Origin: DASWOJ01 sp964250755
GTDB lineage: Bacteria; Pseudomonadota; Alphaproteobacteria; Acetobacterales; Acetobacteraceae
Assembly (NCBI GenBank): GCA_964250755.1
Contig: CAXUHB010000019.1
Span: 5,053-69,052, forward strand
Length of the DNA: 64,000 bases
Direction of reading: 5' to 3'
Shown: positions 40,767-49,864 of the stretch, piece by piece
Position numbering within the stretch: position 1 is the stretch's first letter
How the letters are laid out: the number at the start of each line of letters is the position of its first letter
The notes under the pieces: model-generated
Told to the model about the DNA's origin: nothing
Seen by the model: only the letters and a program-made list of their open reading frames with translations
Database searches by the model: none
Position numbers and translations under genes: made by a program

Positions 40767-41183
40767 ATGATGCTCACACTGCCGCCGGACTACCGCCCCT
40801 CCGACGCCGAACCGTTCATGAATCCGCTGCAATCCGAATACTTCCGCCAGAAGCTGCTGCGCTGGCGGGCGGACCTGCTGCGGGAGGCCGACGGGACGCT
40901 GGCCAGCCTGTCCCAGGGCGGCATCCACGAGGCCGACATCACCGACCGCGCCAGCGTTGAGACCGACCGGGCGCTGGAGCTTCGCACCCGGGACCGGGCG
41001 CGCAAGCTGGTGTCCAAGATAGACCAGGCACTGGCCCGGATAGACAACGGTGCCTACGGCTACTGCGAGGAGACGGACGAGCCGATCGGGCTGAAGCGGC
41101 TGGAGGCCCGGCCCATCGCCACCATGTCCATCGAGGCGCAGGAGCGGCACGAGCGGATGGAGCGCATCCACCGGGACGACTAG
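40767..41183 (+). CDS. dksA: DksA-type RNA polymerase-binding transcription factor
   Basis: A 138-residue DksA with the coiled coil tipped by the two acidic residues (HEADITDRASVETDRALELRTRDR: Asp and Asp/Ser region) and the globular domain GAYGYCEETDEPIGLKRLEARPIATMSIEAQERHER. Of the four zinc-ligand cysteines only the first remains, so this form should not bind zinc. DksA with ppGpp adjusts RNA polymerase during starvation. The gene sits beside fliX-flgI, a linkage common in Alphaproteobacteria. Confidence 0.93.
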   Translation: MMLTLPPDYRPSDAEPFMNPLQSEYFRQKLLRWRADLLREADGTLASLSQGGIHEADITDRASVETDRALELRTRDRARKLVSKIDQALARIDNGAYGYCEETDEPIGLKRLEARPIATMSIEAQERHERMERIHRDD

Positions 41184-41213
41184 CGTCAGCGCGCCGCTGC
41201 CCCGCCCTCATCC

Positions 41214-41301
41214 CGTCGTTGCGGGAAGCCGCGGCATAGGGGCGTCGCCAGCACCACCCTCGCCATCCCCTATGCCGCAGCGCAAGGGCGCCTCGCGATG
41301 A
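41214..41301. repeat. Palindromic repeat, family-B-like
   Basis: Begins GTCGTTGCGGGAAGCCGCGG and ends GGCGCCTCGCGATGAT, with perfect 12-bp inner arms at 41231-41242 and 41267-41278. The outer ends recall family B; the centre is different. Confidence 0.5.
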
Positions 41302-41693
41302 TGGGGCGCTTGCCACAAGCCCCGCACGCAAGGCGGGCGGTACGAGGTTGCGGCGGCAGGTCTGCCAGCACAGCCCTGCTGGGCCAGCGGCCTCGACCTT
41401 CGTCGTTGCGGGCATCGCGCCTCCAACCCCTTTGCCGCGCCGCGAAGGCACCTCGCCGTGACGATGCGCATGGGTGGGGCAGACGGTTGCTGGCGTGAGG
41501 GCTGGTCTGAGGGACGCCGGTGGGCAACACGGCTCTGATCCCGCCGCCGCGCTGGGCTGAGCGCGGCCTGCGACCGCGGCAGCATCAAAGCCGAGCAAGA
41601 TTGGGCAGCTCCCCGTCGTCTGCGGAAGCGCACCTGGTGCGTCGGCACGGCAACCTCCCGCGTCTCACCAGGCGCAAGGGGACGGCAGCACAA

Positions 41694-41716
41694 TTCGGAA
41701 AACTTCGGAAAACTTC
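41694..41716. repeat. 10-bp tandem repeat before the secreted repeat-protein gene
   Basis: TTCGGAAAAC occurs twice in direct succession followed by TTC, about 95 bp before the start codon. It could be a paired regulator site. Confidence 0.5.
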
Positions 41717-41808
41717 ACTGGTGCGTGATCAGTGGAACCGTCATTTTGCCGGAACGGTCCAGCGTAGGCGCGGCATGAGGCTCAGCCCCGGACTCGCGGA
41801 GCTTGGAC

Positions 41809-44800
41809 ATGGCTACGAACCCCGACATCAACCTGCCGCTTAACCTGAAGCGCTTCACCACGCCGAACGCGCTCACCACGGTGCAGCCGGATGGCAGCCA
41901 ACTGGTCTCGCTGGATGAGAACGGGTTGGCCCTCGTCACCGGCGGGGATGTCGGCGCCGTGCTCAAAGCCATCGGCGTGCCCAAGGCCGCCTTCAACCTC
42001 GCCACGGCGACTCTGACGAGCGGGATCGTGCCGCAGACGCTGACTGTGTCCTATGCGTCCATGCACCTGACGGCGGGCATGACGGTGGACCTGGACTACA
42101 ATTTCACCAGCGCCGACGCGAACTACAACGACTTCGCATTCGCCATGCTGGTGGACGCCAAGGCGCTATCCGCCAAGTCGCTGGCCGACGTTGACCCCAC
42201 CTGGATACAGCCGCTGCTGTTGGCGGACCAGAAGCACTTCCAGCAGCAGTATGGCGGCCTGACGGACCCGTTGGCCCGGCTGTATGCCGTGCTGCAGGGG
42301 TACCACGCCGGGCAGCACTTCGACGTGGGCCACACGGGGGACTACTACTTGCTGACCGGTGTCGCCGACGTGGCCGACAAGACCGGCACGTCGGAACTGA
42401 AGCTGCTGAATGTGTCCTTGGGTCTGCCCGGAAGCTCCTACACGGTGGAGACCAGCCTCGGCACGGTGGCCAACAACGGCGGGGGCAAGGGCATTGGCGG
42501 CTTGCAGCTCTCGGACGGCTCCTTTCTGGATCTGCTGGGCGAGCAGTATAATGCGGACAGCACCGCCGCTTTCGGCCAGACGCTGGGCGGAGCCGATCCC
42601 TTCGGCACCGCCCTGATTGGTGCGGCGGGGGAGGCCATCATTGTCCAGGACTTCAAGGACAAGGTGGCGCAAAATGTGGTGAGCCAGCTCACCGGCGTGG
42701 GCGGGCTGCTGTCAACGCAGTACGGCGGCAGCGTCAACCCGCAGGCGGGCGGCCTGGCCAGCCTGACGCCGACCACGACGCTCCAGGGCGCCGTGGTGCC
42801 GACCAACGCGGCGGCGCTGATCCAGTCCAACGGCGGAAATGCCGCGCTGGCGAGCTATGCAGGCGTGGTCAGCAACGATGGCGGCAGCGTGGTCAGCAAC
42901 GACGGCGGCAGCTTGCTCGGCAAGGACGGGGGCGGGCTGATCAGCCAGGACGGCGCTGGCCTGATCAGCCAGGACGGCGCCGGCCTGCTCAGTGAAAACG
43001 GTGCCGCCCTGATCAGCGAGGACGGCACCGGGCTGATCAGCCAGGACGGCGCTGGGCTGTTTGGGTCGCGCGGGACGGCCCTGCTCGTCCCGAACGGCCG
43101 GGGTGGCGCGGGCGACCTGGCCTCCGATGGAGATGTCAGCTCGGCCTCTGCGTTCGACACCACGCCGCCCACGCGCTTCTACACCCTGAACGGCGACCCG
43201 GCAGTCGCCCCTGCCGCCCCGCCCGTGGCCGGCCCGCTCGTCATCGCCAGCGACGCTGCAAGCGGTGCCACCATCCGCAACAACCCGGCCACCGCCGGGC
43301 TGTCCGATGGGCGGTATGTCACGGTCTGGACCGACAACCTGTTCTACCAGGATGCCGGCGGCATCATCTTCAATAACGGCAATTTTGAAATCCGCGGCCA
43401 GATGTTCAACGCCGACGGCACGAAGTTCGCCGGCCAGGCCGTGAACCCCGACGGCACGCCGTCGGGCGGCCTCCTGACGATCTCCCCCTTCGCCGGCCTA
43501 AGCCAGACGGCACCGAGCATCACGGGGCTGGCTGGTGGGCGCTTCGTCGTGACCTGGACCGGCGGCGACTTGAGCCAGGGGCGGAGCACGCTGATCGAGG
43601 CGCAGTTCTACAACGCGGACGGCACCAGGAGCGGCAGCAACGTCGTGGTCCAGCCGACCCCAGTGCCGACGACGCTCTCGACCACCCGCGGCAACCAGAA
43701 CCAGAGCAGCACCGCCTCCCTGTTCGGCGGCGGCGCGGTCGTGACCTACCGCACGGACACGGCCAGCGGCTTCGACGCCATCCTGGGCCAGCGCTACGCC
43801 GCGGACGGGACCGCGGTGGGGGGCGCCTTCGCCATCGGCCCCAGCTACTCCGCCAGCGTGCAAAGCCCAGCGGCTGCCGGGCTGCAGGATGGCGGTTATG
43901 TCGTCGCCTACACGCAGACAAGCTCGTCGGTCCGCAACCCCGACGGCACCTTCAGCAGCCCGACCGGCATCTACGTGCAGCGGTTCAGCGCCGCCGGCGC
44001 CAGCGCCGGTGCTCCCGTGCAGGTGAACACGGCCGACGCGCTGACCTATCTGGGGCTGGACAGCCCGGCGGTTGCGGTGCTGCAGGACGGCACTTTCGTC
44101 GTCAGCTACCGCAGCGAGCCGGCCAGCGGGAGCGGAACGGCCACCGTCCTTGCGCAGCGCTTCACTGCGGCCGGGGCGCCGTTGGGCGGGGAGGTCACGG
44201 TGGCGACCAATGCGGCCCGGGCGGTTTCCCGCACCACGCCGCAGAGCCAGCCGGTGATAACCGCCTTGCACGACGGCAACTACGCTGTCGCCTGGGCCGT
44301 GCCGGGCAGCGGCACAGCCGGCGGCACCATCCAGGCGCAGGTGCTCAGCACCGACGGCACGAAGCAGGGTTCGAGCTTCACCGTCAGCGGCGCCACGCCG
44401 GCGGACACGCTGCAAAGCCCCTCTGTGCTGACGCTGCTGGATGGCCGGCTGTATGTTGCCGGGTCCGACTACAACGGCACCGGGTCGGACATCCGGTCCG
44501 AGACGCTGAGCTTTCCGGACTCGCCCACCGCGCCAACCCTCTATGGGCGGGTGCTGGACGGGCCGATCTCCGGCGCCACAGTGTTCGCGGACGCCAACGG
44601 CAACGGCCGGCTGGATGCAGGGGAGGCGACGGCGACCACGGACGCCCGCGGGCGCTACACCTTCGCCACCGCCGCGAAGGGACCGGTCGTCTCCATCGGA
44701 GGCACCGACACCCGGACCGGCTTGGCCCTTGGCACCACGCTGACCGCCCCGGCCGGGTCGCTGTCTGTCACGGCGCTGTCCACGCTGGTGCAGAAGGTGA

Positions 44801-45930
44801 TGGCGTCCGGCGTCGCGACCGTCGGCGAGGCGCTGTTGCGGGTGAACAGCGCCCTGGGCCTGCCGCTGCACACGGACGCCACCGCCGGCAACCCGGTCAC
44901 GGATACGCTCAACGGCAGCGTGGACGCGCCCAAGGCGCTGCTGGCGGATGCCATCCTGCTGAACACCATCACGCTCGCCAAGGCTGCGGGCGCAACCGGG
45001 GACCTGTTCGGCAAGCTGGCCAGCCTGGTCAAGGCGGCCAGCTACGGCAGCGTTGACCCGACATCGGCCGGCACGCTGCAGGCACTGGGACTGGACCAAT
45101 ACTCGGCGTCTGTCGTCTCGACGCTCGCAAGAGCGCAGGCGCAGCTTCTGCAGGACAAGCTGGGGTCGGACGACGTGCGGACCCTGGTCAAGGACGTGAC
45201 GGCGGTGAGCACCCTGGCCCAGGGCGGGCAGGCGTCCGACCTGGCCGCGGTGGCGGGCGGCTTCCTTGGTCCGCTGATCACCAAGTATACCGGCGACAAC
45301 CTGGCAAACCGGGTGGATGCCCAGCAGAAGTCCCAGGCCGGTACGCCCTACGGCATCTCCTACACCGACGTGGACACCGCCGGGGTGGGCTACACCAACG
45401 GGGACGCCTACACCGGGCCGGTCGCCGGGCTGCAGCATCAGTATATCTGGGGCAGCACGGACAAGGTGGCCATCGGCGCCAGCAGCGCCAACGTGTTCCT
45501 GCACGGCGGCAACAGCGACGATGCGATGTCGGTTACGTCCGGCACCAACGTGCTGGACGGCGGCGCCGGGTCCAACTTCCTGGTCGGCGGCACGGGGGCG
45601 GGGGCGGACACCTTCTTCGTGGACGGGCGCGGCGGCAACGTGACCTGGAGCACCATCGTCAACTTCCACGCAGGCGACGCCGCGACGATCTTCGGCTTCA
45701 ACCCGGGGACCAGCACGCTGCCGTTCACGGCGTCGGACGGGGTGGACGGGTTCAAGGGGCTGACGATCCACTCGGAGCTGGGCGGGGCGGGGACGGGCGT
45801 GAACGCCTCCATGACCTTCACCGGCATAGACCAGGCCACGGCGGACGCGCACTTCACCATCAGCTCCGGCGTGCTGGGGGCGGGGACGGCGAACACGACG
45901 GGCTACCTGTACATCCAATATAACCGCTGA
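41809..45930 (+). CDS. Large secreted repeat protein with RTX-like C-terminus
   Basis: A 1373-residue protein without N-terminal signal. Residues 1-350 are unique. Residues about 353-432 are ten octapeptide repeats of type GLISQDGA / VVSNDGGS. About 470-900 hold six or so repeats around a (F/Y)xADGT..G and LxDGxYVVxWT pattern. About 910-945 is a Cna-B-like unit with a calcium loop (DANGNGRLDAGE). The end (about 1220-1373) has RTX-like VFLHGGNSDDAM and NVLDGGAGSNFLVGGTG, typical of type I secretion substrates. No secretion genes are adjacent. GGAG lies 7 nt before the ATG at 41809. Probable calcium-binding adhesin or matrix protein. Confidence 0.85.
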   Translation: MATNPDINLPLNLKRFTTPNALTTVQPDGSQLVSLDENGLALVTGGDVGAVLKAIGVPKAAFNLATATLTSGIVPQTLTVSYASMHLTAGMTVDLDYNFTSADANYNDFAFAMLVDAKALSAKSLADVDPTWIQPLLLADQKHFQQQYGGLTDPLARLYAVLQGYHAGQHFDVGHTGDYYLLTGVADVADKTGTSELKLLNVSLGLPGSSYTVETSLGTVANNGGGKGIGGLQLSDGSFLDLLGEQYNADSTAAFGQTLGGADPFGTALIGAAGEAIIVQDFKDKVAQNVVSQLTGVGGLLSTQYGGSVNPQAGGLASLTPTTTLQGAVVPTNAAALIQSNGGNAALASYAGVVSNDGGSVVSNDGGSLLGKDGGGLISQDGAGLISQDGAGLLSENGAALISEDGTGLISQDGAGLFGSRGTALLVPNGRGGAGDLASDGDVSSASAFDTTPPTRFYTLNGDPAVAPAAPPVAGPLVIASDAASGATIRNNPATAGLSDGRYVTVWTDNLFYQDAGGIIFNNGNFEIRGQMFNADGTKFAGQAVNPDGTPSGGLLTISPFAGLSQTAPSITGLAGGRFVVTWTGGDLSQGRSTLIEAQFYNADGTRSGSNVVVQPTPVPTTLSTTRGNQNQSSTASLFGGGAVVTYRTDTASGFDAILGQRYAADGTAVGGAFAIGPSYSASVQSPAAAGLQDGGYVVAYTQTSSSVRNPDGTFSSPTGIYVQRFSAAGASAGAPVQVNTADALTYLGLDSPAVAVLQDGTFVVSYRSEPASGSGTATVLAQRFTAAGAPLGGEVTVATNAARAVSRTTPQSQPVITALHDGNYAVAWAVPGSGTAGGTIQAQVLSTDGTKQGSSFTVSGATPADTLQSPSVLTLLDGRLYVAGSDYNGTGSDIRSETLSFPDSPTAPTLYGRVLDGPISGATVFADANGNGRLDAGEATATTDARGRYTFATAAKGPVVSIGGTDTRTGLALGTTLTAPAGSLSVTALSTLVQKVMASGVATVGEALLRVNSALGLPLHTDATAGNPVTDTLNGSVDAPKALLADAILLNTITLAKAAGATGDLFGKLASLVKAASYGSVDPTSAGTLQALGLDQYSASVVSTLARAQAQLLQDKLGSDDVRTLVKDVTAVSTLAQGGQASDLAAVAGGFLGPLITKYTGDNLANRVDAQQKSQAGTPYGISYTDVDTAGVGYTNGDAYTGPVAGLQHQYIWGSTDKVAIGASSANVFLHGGNSDDAMSVTSGTNVLDGGAGSNFLVGGTGAGADTFFVDGRGGNVTWSTIVNFHAGDAATIFGFNPGTSTLPFTASDGVDGFKGLTIHSELGGAGTGVNASMTFTGIDQATADAHFTISSGVLGAGTANTTGYLYIQYNR

Positions 45931-45948
45931 TTCGCCGCTGACCTTAAG

Positions 45949-45976
45949 GGGACCGGCCCGCGCCGGGCCGGTTCCC
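45949..45976 (+). terminator. Hairpin after the large secreted protein gene
   Basis: GGGACCGGCCCG and CGGGCCGGTTCCC form a 12-bp stem with a 3-nt loop and one bulge, 18 nt after the stop codon, followed by TGCTTCC. A likely transcript end, though the U-tract is poor. Confidence 0.6.
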
Positions 45977-46145
45977 TGCTTCCGTTGGGCGCATAAGCGG
46001 ATGCGCCGCAGCCATCGGATCGAATGAGAGCGGCCTCCGGCCCGGCCGGTCAGGCTTGCGCCGTTGCGGGTTGCATCCCCACCGTGGGCGGGGTGGGGCC
46101 GATCAGGCTGTTGAACACAGGCTATATCGTTGCCATTTAGCACGA

Positions 46146-46475
46146 ATGACCGAGGCAAGTGCAGTCGTGATGGCGGTTGGCATCCTTCTTGGAGGCACCG
46201 CACTCATGGTCTATCTGGCTGTGGACGCCTTCCAATGGCTTGAGCCGCGGCGCTTCCGGCTGGCAGCCAGCTGCGTTCCGCTGCTCGTCGCGTCCGGCTT
46301 GTCGGTTTGGGTGCTGGCGAGCTTCCCTGTGCCGACGCACGATATGCCCACCGGCTTCGGGCCGGATTGGCGCTGCACCAATGCCGTCGCGAAGGCACGG
46401 TACTGCTACCGTGTCGAGCCGGCGCAGCCAGCCCAGCAGACCACTGCGCCACAGCAACTGGCGCTCCCGCCGTAA
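46146..46475 (+). CDS. Small two-helix membrane protein of unknown function
   Basis: A 109-residue protein with helices at about residues 5-28 (VVMAVGILLGGTALMVYLAVDAF) and 38-60 (RLAASCVPLLVASGLSVWVLASF), then a soluble tail with two Cys (WRCTNAVAKARYCYRV) and a Gln/Pro-rich end. Family not recognised. Start at 46146 is the first ATG giving a clean N-terminus; the Shine-Dalgarno is not obvious. Confidence 0.6.
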   Translation: MTEASAVVMAVGILLGGTALMVYLAVDAFQWLEPRRFRLAASCVPLLVASGLSVWVLASFPVPTHDMPTGFGPDWRCTNAVAKARYCYRVEPAQPAQQTTAPQQLALPP

Positions 46476-46592
46476 CTCTGGCGGGAACCAGGCGGGACAA
46501 GCCTGTGCGCGGCCTTGGTCCTTCCGTCTGCCCCATCGTTGCGGCTATGGTCCCCGCATAGGCCCAATAGAGGCCGCCATAGGGGGGACCAC

Positions 46593-47912
46593 ATGATCCG
46601 TCGCCGCACGCTGCTCGCTACCGGGGCAGCCCTGCCCATCTTCAACATCGTCGAGCGGGCCAACGCCCAGAGCGCCTTCGACTGGAAGCAGGCGAAGGGC
46701 GCCAGCATCGAGGTCAACTTCGCTAAGTCCCCCCGCGGCGATGTGCTGCAGGCGCATCAAAAGGAGTTCGAGGAGCTGACCGGCATCAAGGTCGGCGCCG
46801 AGCAGATCCCCGAGCAGCAGCAGCGCCCCAAGGTGGCGATGGAGATGGCCTCCGGCCGCCCCAGCTTCGACGTGGTCAACGTCGCCATGCACGTCCAGAA
46901 GCGCCTGATCGAGAAGGGCCGCTGGATGGAGGACCTGCGCCCGCTGATCGCCAACCCGGCCCTGACCGCGCCGGGCCTGGACATGCAGGACTTCAGCCCG
47001 GCCACCCTGCGCGCCGCCACCGGCGCGGACGGGCGCATCAACGTGCTGCCCATGAACCAGGACCTGTTCGTCCTGTTCTACAACAAGGAGCTGTTCGCCC
47101 AGGCCGGCCTGCAGGTGCCTAAGACCTACGACGAGATGATGGCCGCCGCCCTCAAGCTGACCGACAAGTCCAAGGGCGTGTATGGCTTCACGGGCCGCGG
47201 CGTGAAGAACGCCAACGTGGTGGTCTATGACAACATCCTGCTGGGCTGGGACCAGGAGACCATCACCCCCGACGGCAAGACGCTGCTGACCGACACGCCC
47301 GCCGCCATCGAGGCCGCCACTTGGTATCAGCGCATCATGCGGGAGTGCGCGCCGCCGGGGTCGGTGGGCTTCAACTGGAACGAGTGCCAGACGACCTTCG
47401 CCCAGGGCCGGGCGGCGATGTGGTGGGACGGCATCGGCTTCTCGGCGCCGCTGGTGGACCCAACGAAGTCCAAGATCGTCGGCAAGGTCGGCTTCGCGCC
47501 GATCCCCGCGGGGCCGAAGGCGCAGCACTCGGCGACGTTCATCGACGGCATGGGCATCCCCGCGGCCAGCAGGAACAAGACGGCGGCGTGGCTGTATGTG
47601 CAGTGGGCCTGCAGCAAGGCGATGTTCCCGAACTGGCTGCGGGCCGGCGCGGGCACGCCGCCGCGCAGCAGCTCCTATGGCGACGCGGATGTCGTGAAGG
47701 CCAGCGTGTTCCCGCAGGACTGGTTCGACACGACGCTGACCAGCTTGCGGATCGCCCGGTCGGGCCTGCCGGAGATCGTGCCCGTCACCGAGTTCCGCGA
47801 CACGCTGGGCGTGGCGCTGACGAACATCGTCGGCGGCGCCGACCCGGCGACGGAGCTGCGGAAGGCAACGGAGGCGTTCAAGCCGGTGCTGGCCAAGGCG
47901 AACGAGGCGTAG
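46593..47912 (+). CDS. Sugar-type ABC transporter substrate-binding protein, orphan
   Basis: A 439-residue family-1 binding protein. IRRRTLLATGAALPIFNIVERANAQ is a twin-arginine-like signal. HQKEFEELTGIKVGAEQIPEQQ, PMNQDLFVLFYNKELFAQAGLQVPKTYDEMM and GRAAMWWDGIGFSA match MalE/UgpB-like proteins. A purine-rich GGGGGGA stands before the ATG. No permease or ATPase gene is nearby: a family-A repeat and then the flagellar flgH operon follow, so its transporter must be elsewhere. Confidence 0.9.
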   Translation: MIRRRTLLATGAALPIFNIVERANAQSAFDWKQAKGASIEVNFAKSPRGDVLQAHQKEFEELTGIKVGAEQIPEQQQRPKVAMEMASGRPSFDVVNVAMHVQKRLIEKGRWMEDLRPLIANPALTAPGLDMQDFSPATLRAATGADGRINVLPMNQDLFVLFYNKELFAQAGLQVPKTYDEMMAAALKLTDKSKGVYGFTGRGVKNANVVVYDNILLGWDQETITPDGKTLLTDTPAAIEAATWYQRIMRECAPPGSVGFNWNECQTTFAQGRAAMWWDGIGFSAPLVDPTKSKIVGKVGFAPIPAGPKAQHSATFIDGMGIPAASRNKTAAWLYVQWACSKAMFPNWLRAGAGTPPRSSSYGDADVVKASVFPQDWFDTTLTSLRIARSGLPEIVPVTEFRDTLGVALTNIVGGADPATELRKATEAFKPVLAKANEA

Positions 47913-47923
47913 GGGGCTGATGC

Positions 47924-48078
47924 CTGCTCCCTCTGCCTTCGGGAGAGGGTTGGGGTGAGGGAAGCCGCAGGCACTAAGCTGCGTCCTGTGTGCGGTGCCG
48001 CTTGGCCGTTCATACCCAAGCTCGGCCCGTGCGGCCTTTCCCTCACCCCGGCCCTCTCCCGGAGAGAGAGGGAGAAGA
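47924..48078. repeat. Family-A composite inverted repeat, copy 4
   Basis: Arms TGCTCCCTCTGCCTTCGGGA.. and ..CTCTCCCGGAGAGAGAGGGA, about 75 bp apart, filling the gap between the convergent binding-protein gene and flgH. Confidence 0.9.
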
Positions 48079-48089
48079 GAAGCATTGCC

Positions 48090-48899
48090 CTAAAACGGCA
48101 GCAGGATGTCCAGAAGCTGCTGCCCGTACCGGGGCCGCTGCACGTCGGAGAGTTGGCCGCGGCCGCCGTAGGCGATGCGGGCCTCGGCCAGGCGGTCATG
48201 GCGGACGGTGTTGTCACTGGCAATGTCCTGCGGGCGAATGACGCCGCTCACTTGCAGTTCGCGCAGCTCGCTGTTCACCCGCACCTCCTGCCGGGCGGCG
48301 ACGGCCAGGTTGCCGTTGGGCAGCACCTGGGTGATGACGCCGGCCAGGCGCAGGGTGACGCTCTCGGCCCGGGTGATGGCGCCGTTGCCGGTCGCGTTGC
48401 CGGCGCTGTTGGCGGACACCAGGGTGCTGACGTTGGCGGCGCGGGCCAGGATGCGCGGGGCCGACGCCTCCAGCCCGAACAGGTTGGGCAGGCCCATCGT
48501 CTCGGACCCGGTGCGGCCCTCGGTGCTTTTGTTGGTCAGCGCGGCGCTGTCGGTGATGCTGACCAGGACGGTCACGATGTCGCCGACCTGGGCGGCGCGT
48601 TGGTCCTTGAAGAAGGCGCGGCTGCCGGTGCGCCACAGGCTGTTGGCCTCGGCGGGGGCGGTTTGCGGACGGGGCATTGGCAGGCTGATGGGGCGGTAGG
48701 ACGGGTCCGCCGTGGGATCGCTGCTGGGGGTCATGCTGGGCGCGCGCCCGACCTCGGACAGACGGGTGAGGGTGCCGCAGCCGGACAGGAGCAGTAGGGC
48801 AGACAAGCGGAGCGCCTTCCGCCATGGTGAAGCACGGCGCTGGCCCTTGGCGGAAGGCGCTCCGCTTATCCGCCCTACCGGGGGCATAGCGCGGCTCAT
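48090..48899 (-). CDS. flgH: Flagellar L-ring lipoprotein
   Basis: A 269-residue outer-membrane L-ring subunit. The lipobox LLSGC (Cys about 41) is processed by signal peptidase II. SLWRTGSRAFFKDQRAAQVGDIVTVLVSITDSA, NVSTLVSANSAGNATGNGAITR and the C-terminal VSGVIRPQDIASDNTVRHDRLAEARIAYGGRG are typical FlgH. The ATG at 48899 overlaps the flgA stop. Residues 8-35 are read through a family-C repeat, which also encodes the start of the hydrophobic signal core, giving an unusually long basic N-region. Confidence 0.94.
   Translation of the reverse strand: MSRAMPPVGRISGAPSAKGQRRASPWRKALRLSALLLLSGCGTLTRLSEVGRAPSMTPSSDPTADPSYRPISLPMPRPQTAPAEANSLWRTGSRAFFKDQRAAQVGDIVTVLVSITDSAALTNKSTEGRTGSETMGLPNLFGLEASAPRILARAANVSTLVSANSAGNATGNGAITRAESVTLRLAGVITQVLPNGNLAVAARQEVRVNSELRELQVSGVIRPQDIASDNTVRHDRLAEARIAYGGRGQLSDVQRPRYGQQLLDILLPF
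48794..48878. repeat. Family-C 85-bp palindromic repeat inside flgH
   Basis: GTAGGGCAGACAAGCGGAGC and GCTCCGCTTATCCGCCCTAC are inverted ends; inner arms GCGCCTTCCGCC / GGCGGAAGGCGC. The same length and order as the copy at 18943-19027, but within a coding region. Confidence 0.85.
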
Positions 48900-49864
48900 C
48901 GCGCGGCCAGGCGGGGCAGGGCGAGGTTGCCGGCGGGCACGGGCTGCGACCCCGGCAGCACACGGCCCCGGCCGGGGCCGGTCACCTCCGCCTCGATCAC
49001 GACGCGCGATGCCGGGTTCAGGACGCGGACGCGCTCACCCAGGCCGGCGGGTTCGGTGGCGACGCCGGTGGCGGTCAGTTGGATGCCGGGGCCGTCCAGC
49101 GCCAGCAGCATGGGCGTGCCCTTCACGACCAGCACAGGCCGGCCCAGGTCGGTCAGCAGCAACGGCTGGCCTGGCTGCACCGGGCGGCGCAGGGCCTGGC
49201 CGACGGCCTCCGCCGCAGTGCGGACGACCTCGCCGCGGGCCAGGGCGGCGCGCATCCGGGTCCATTGCAGGTCCGTCGCCAGCACGATGTCGCCGGGCAG
49301 CATCCGGCAGCGGGGGACGGGCAGCTCCACCATCTCCTGCACGCGGCCGGACAGGCGGAGCTGGGTGGCGGGCACGCCGTCCGCCGATACCGACAGCAGG
49401 GCGGTGAAGCGGCCGGTGCCGGCGTCGTATTCCAGCTGCGCCACGTCCAGCGACGGCGCGGCATCCAGCGGCAGCATCGGCGTGGTGAAGCCCGGCAGTT
49501 CCAGGTCGGCGTCACGCGGCGCACCGTTGGCGGATAGGGCAGCGCGAAGGGGCGTCAGCACGTCGTCGCGCCCCAGGCTGCGCCCTGGCCGGTCCAGCAC
49601 GGCGCGGTCGGCCGGGCCGGCCGGGCGCCAATCCACGCCGAACTGCCGGGCGATGGCGGCCAACTGCGCGGACTCAACGGTGATGCGGCTGCCGGGGGCG
49701 GGGGCGGGGCCGAGCGGGCGGTCGAGGCCGGCGGCGTCGAACAGGTCGGACAGGCGGACGACAGGGCCGGACAGGGTGGTGAAGGGCTTCAGGGCGGCGG
49801 CGGACACGGAGGGGCTGGCCAGCAGGGCTGCCAAAATCAGGACGGCTGTGTCGCGACGGAGCAG
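48896..49864 (-). CDS. flgA: Flagellar basal-body P-ring formation chaperone
   Basis: A periplasmic chaperone for P-ring assembly, about 322 residues. The signal core is TAVLILAALLASPSVSAAA; the mature part begins LKPFTTLSGPVVRLSDLFDAAG. The SAF domain is visible (MVELPVPRCRMLPGDIVLATDLQW, LRRPVQPGQPLLLTDLGRPVLVVKG) and the end AEVTGPGRGRVL is conserved. No ATG/GTG is available next to the signal peptide: a CTG at 49864 or TTG at 49834 would fit, whereas the ATG at 50056 would force translation of a whole family-A repeat. The repeat supplies GGGAGAGGGAGAAG upstream of the CTG. Confidence 0.88.
   Translation of the reverse strand: MLRRDTAVLILAALLASPSVSAAALKPFTTLSGPVVRLSDLFDAAGLDRPLGPAPAPGSRITVESAQLAAIARQFGVDWRPAGPADRAVLDRPGRSLGRDDVLTPLRAALSANGAPRDADLELPGFTTPMLPLDAAPSLDVAQLEYDAGTGRFTALLSVSADGVPATQLRLSGRVQEMVELPVPRCRMLPGDIVLATDLQWTRMRAALARGEVVRTAAEAVGQALRRPVQPGQPLLLTDLGRPVLVVKGTPMLLALDGPGIQLTATGVATEPAGLGERVRVLNPASRVVIEAEVTGPGRGRVLPGSQPVPAGNLALPRLAAR

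Larger units (their letters stand above)
41184..41808. other. 625-bp intergenic region with palindromes and a tandem repeat
   Basis: No gene is supported. It holds an inverted repeat at 41214-41301 (arms GCGGCATAGGGG / CCCCTATGCCGC), a second B-like segment at about 41402-41463 (GTCGTTGCGGGC.. ..CTCGCCGTGAC), and a 10-bp tandem repeat at 41694-41716. The AT-richer last 110 bp likely contains the promoter of the large secreted protein. Confidence 0.6.

Noticed and set aside
41520..41843. A 107-codon plus-strand open frame before the large secreted protein
   Set aside because: It has no ribosome site, overlaps the true start region in another frame and shows a low-information, Arg-rich composition.
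46515..46592. An upstream extension of the orphan binding protein
   Set aside because: It would precede the twin-arginine signal with a Pro/Arg-rich stretch, while GGGGGGA sits correctly before the ATG at 46593.
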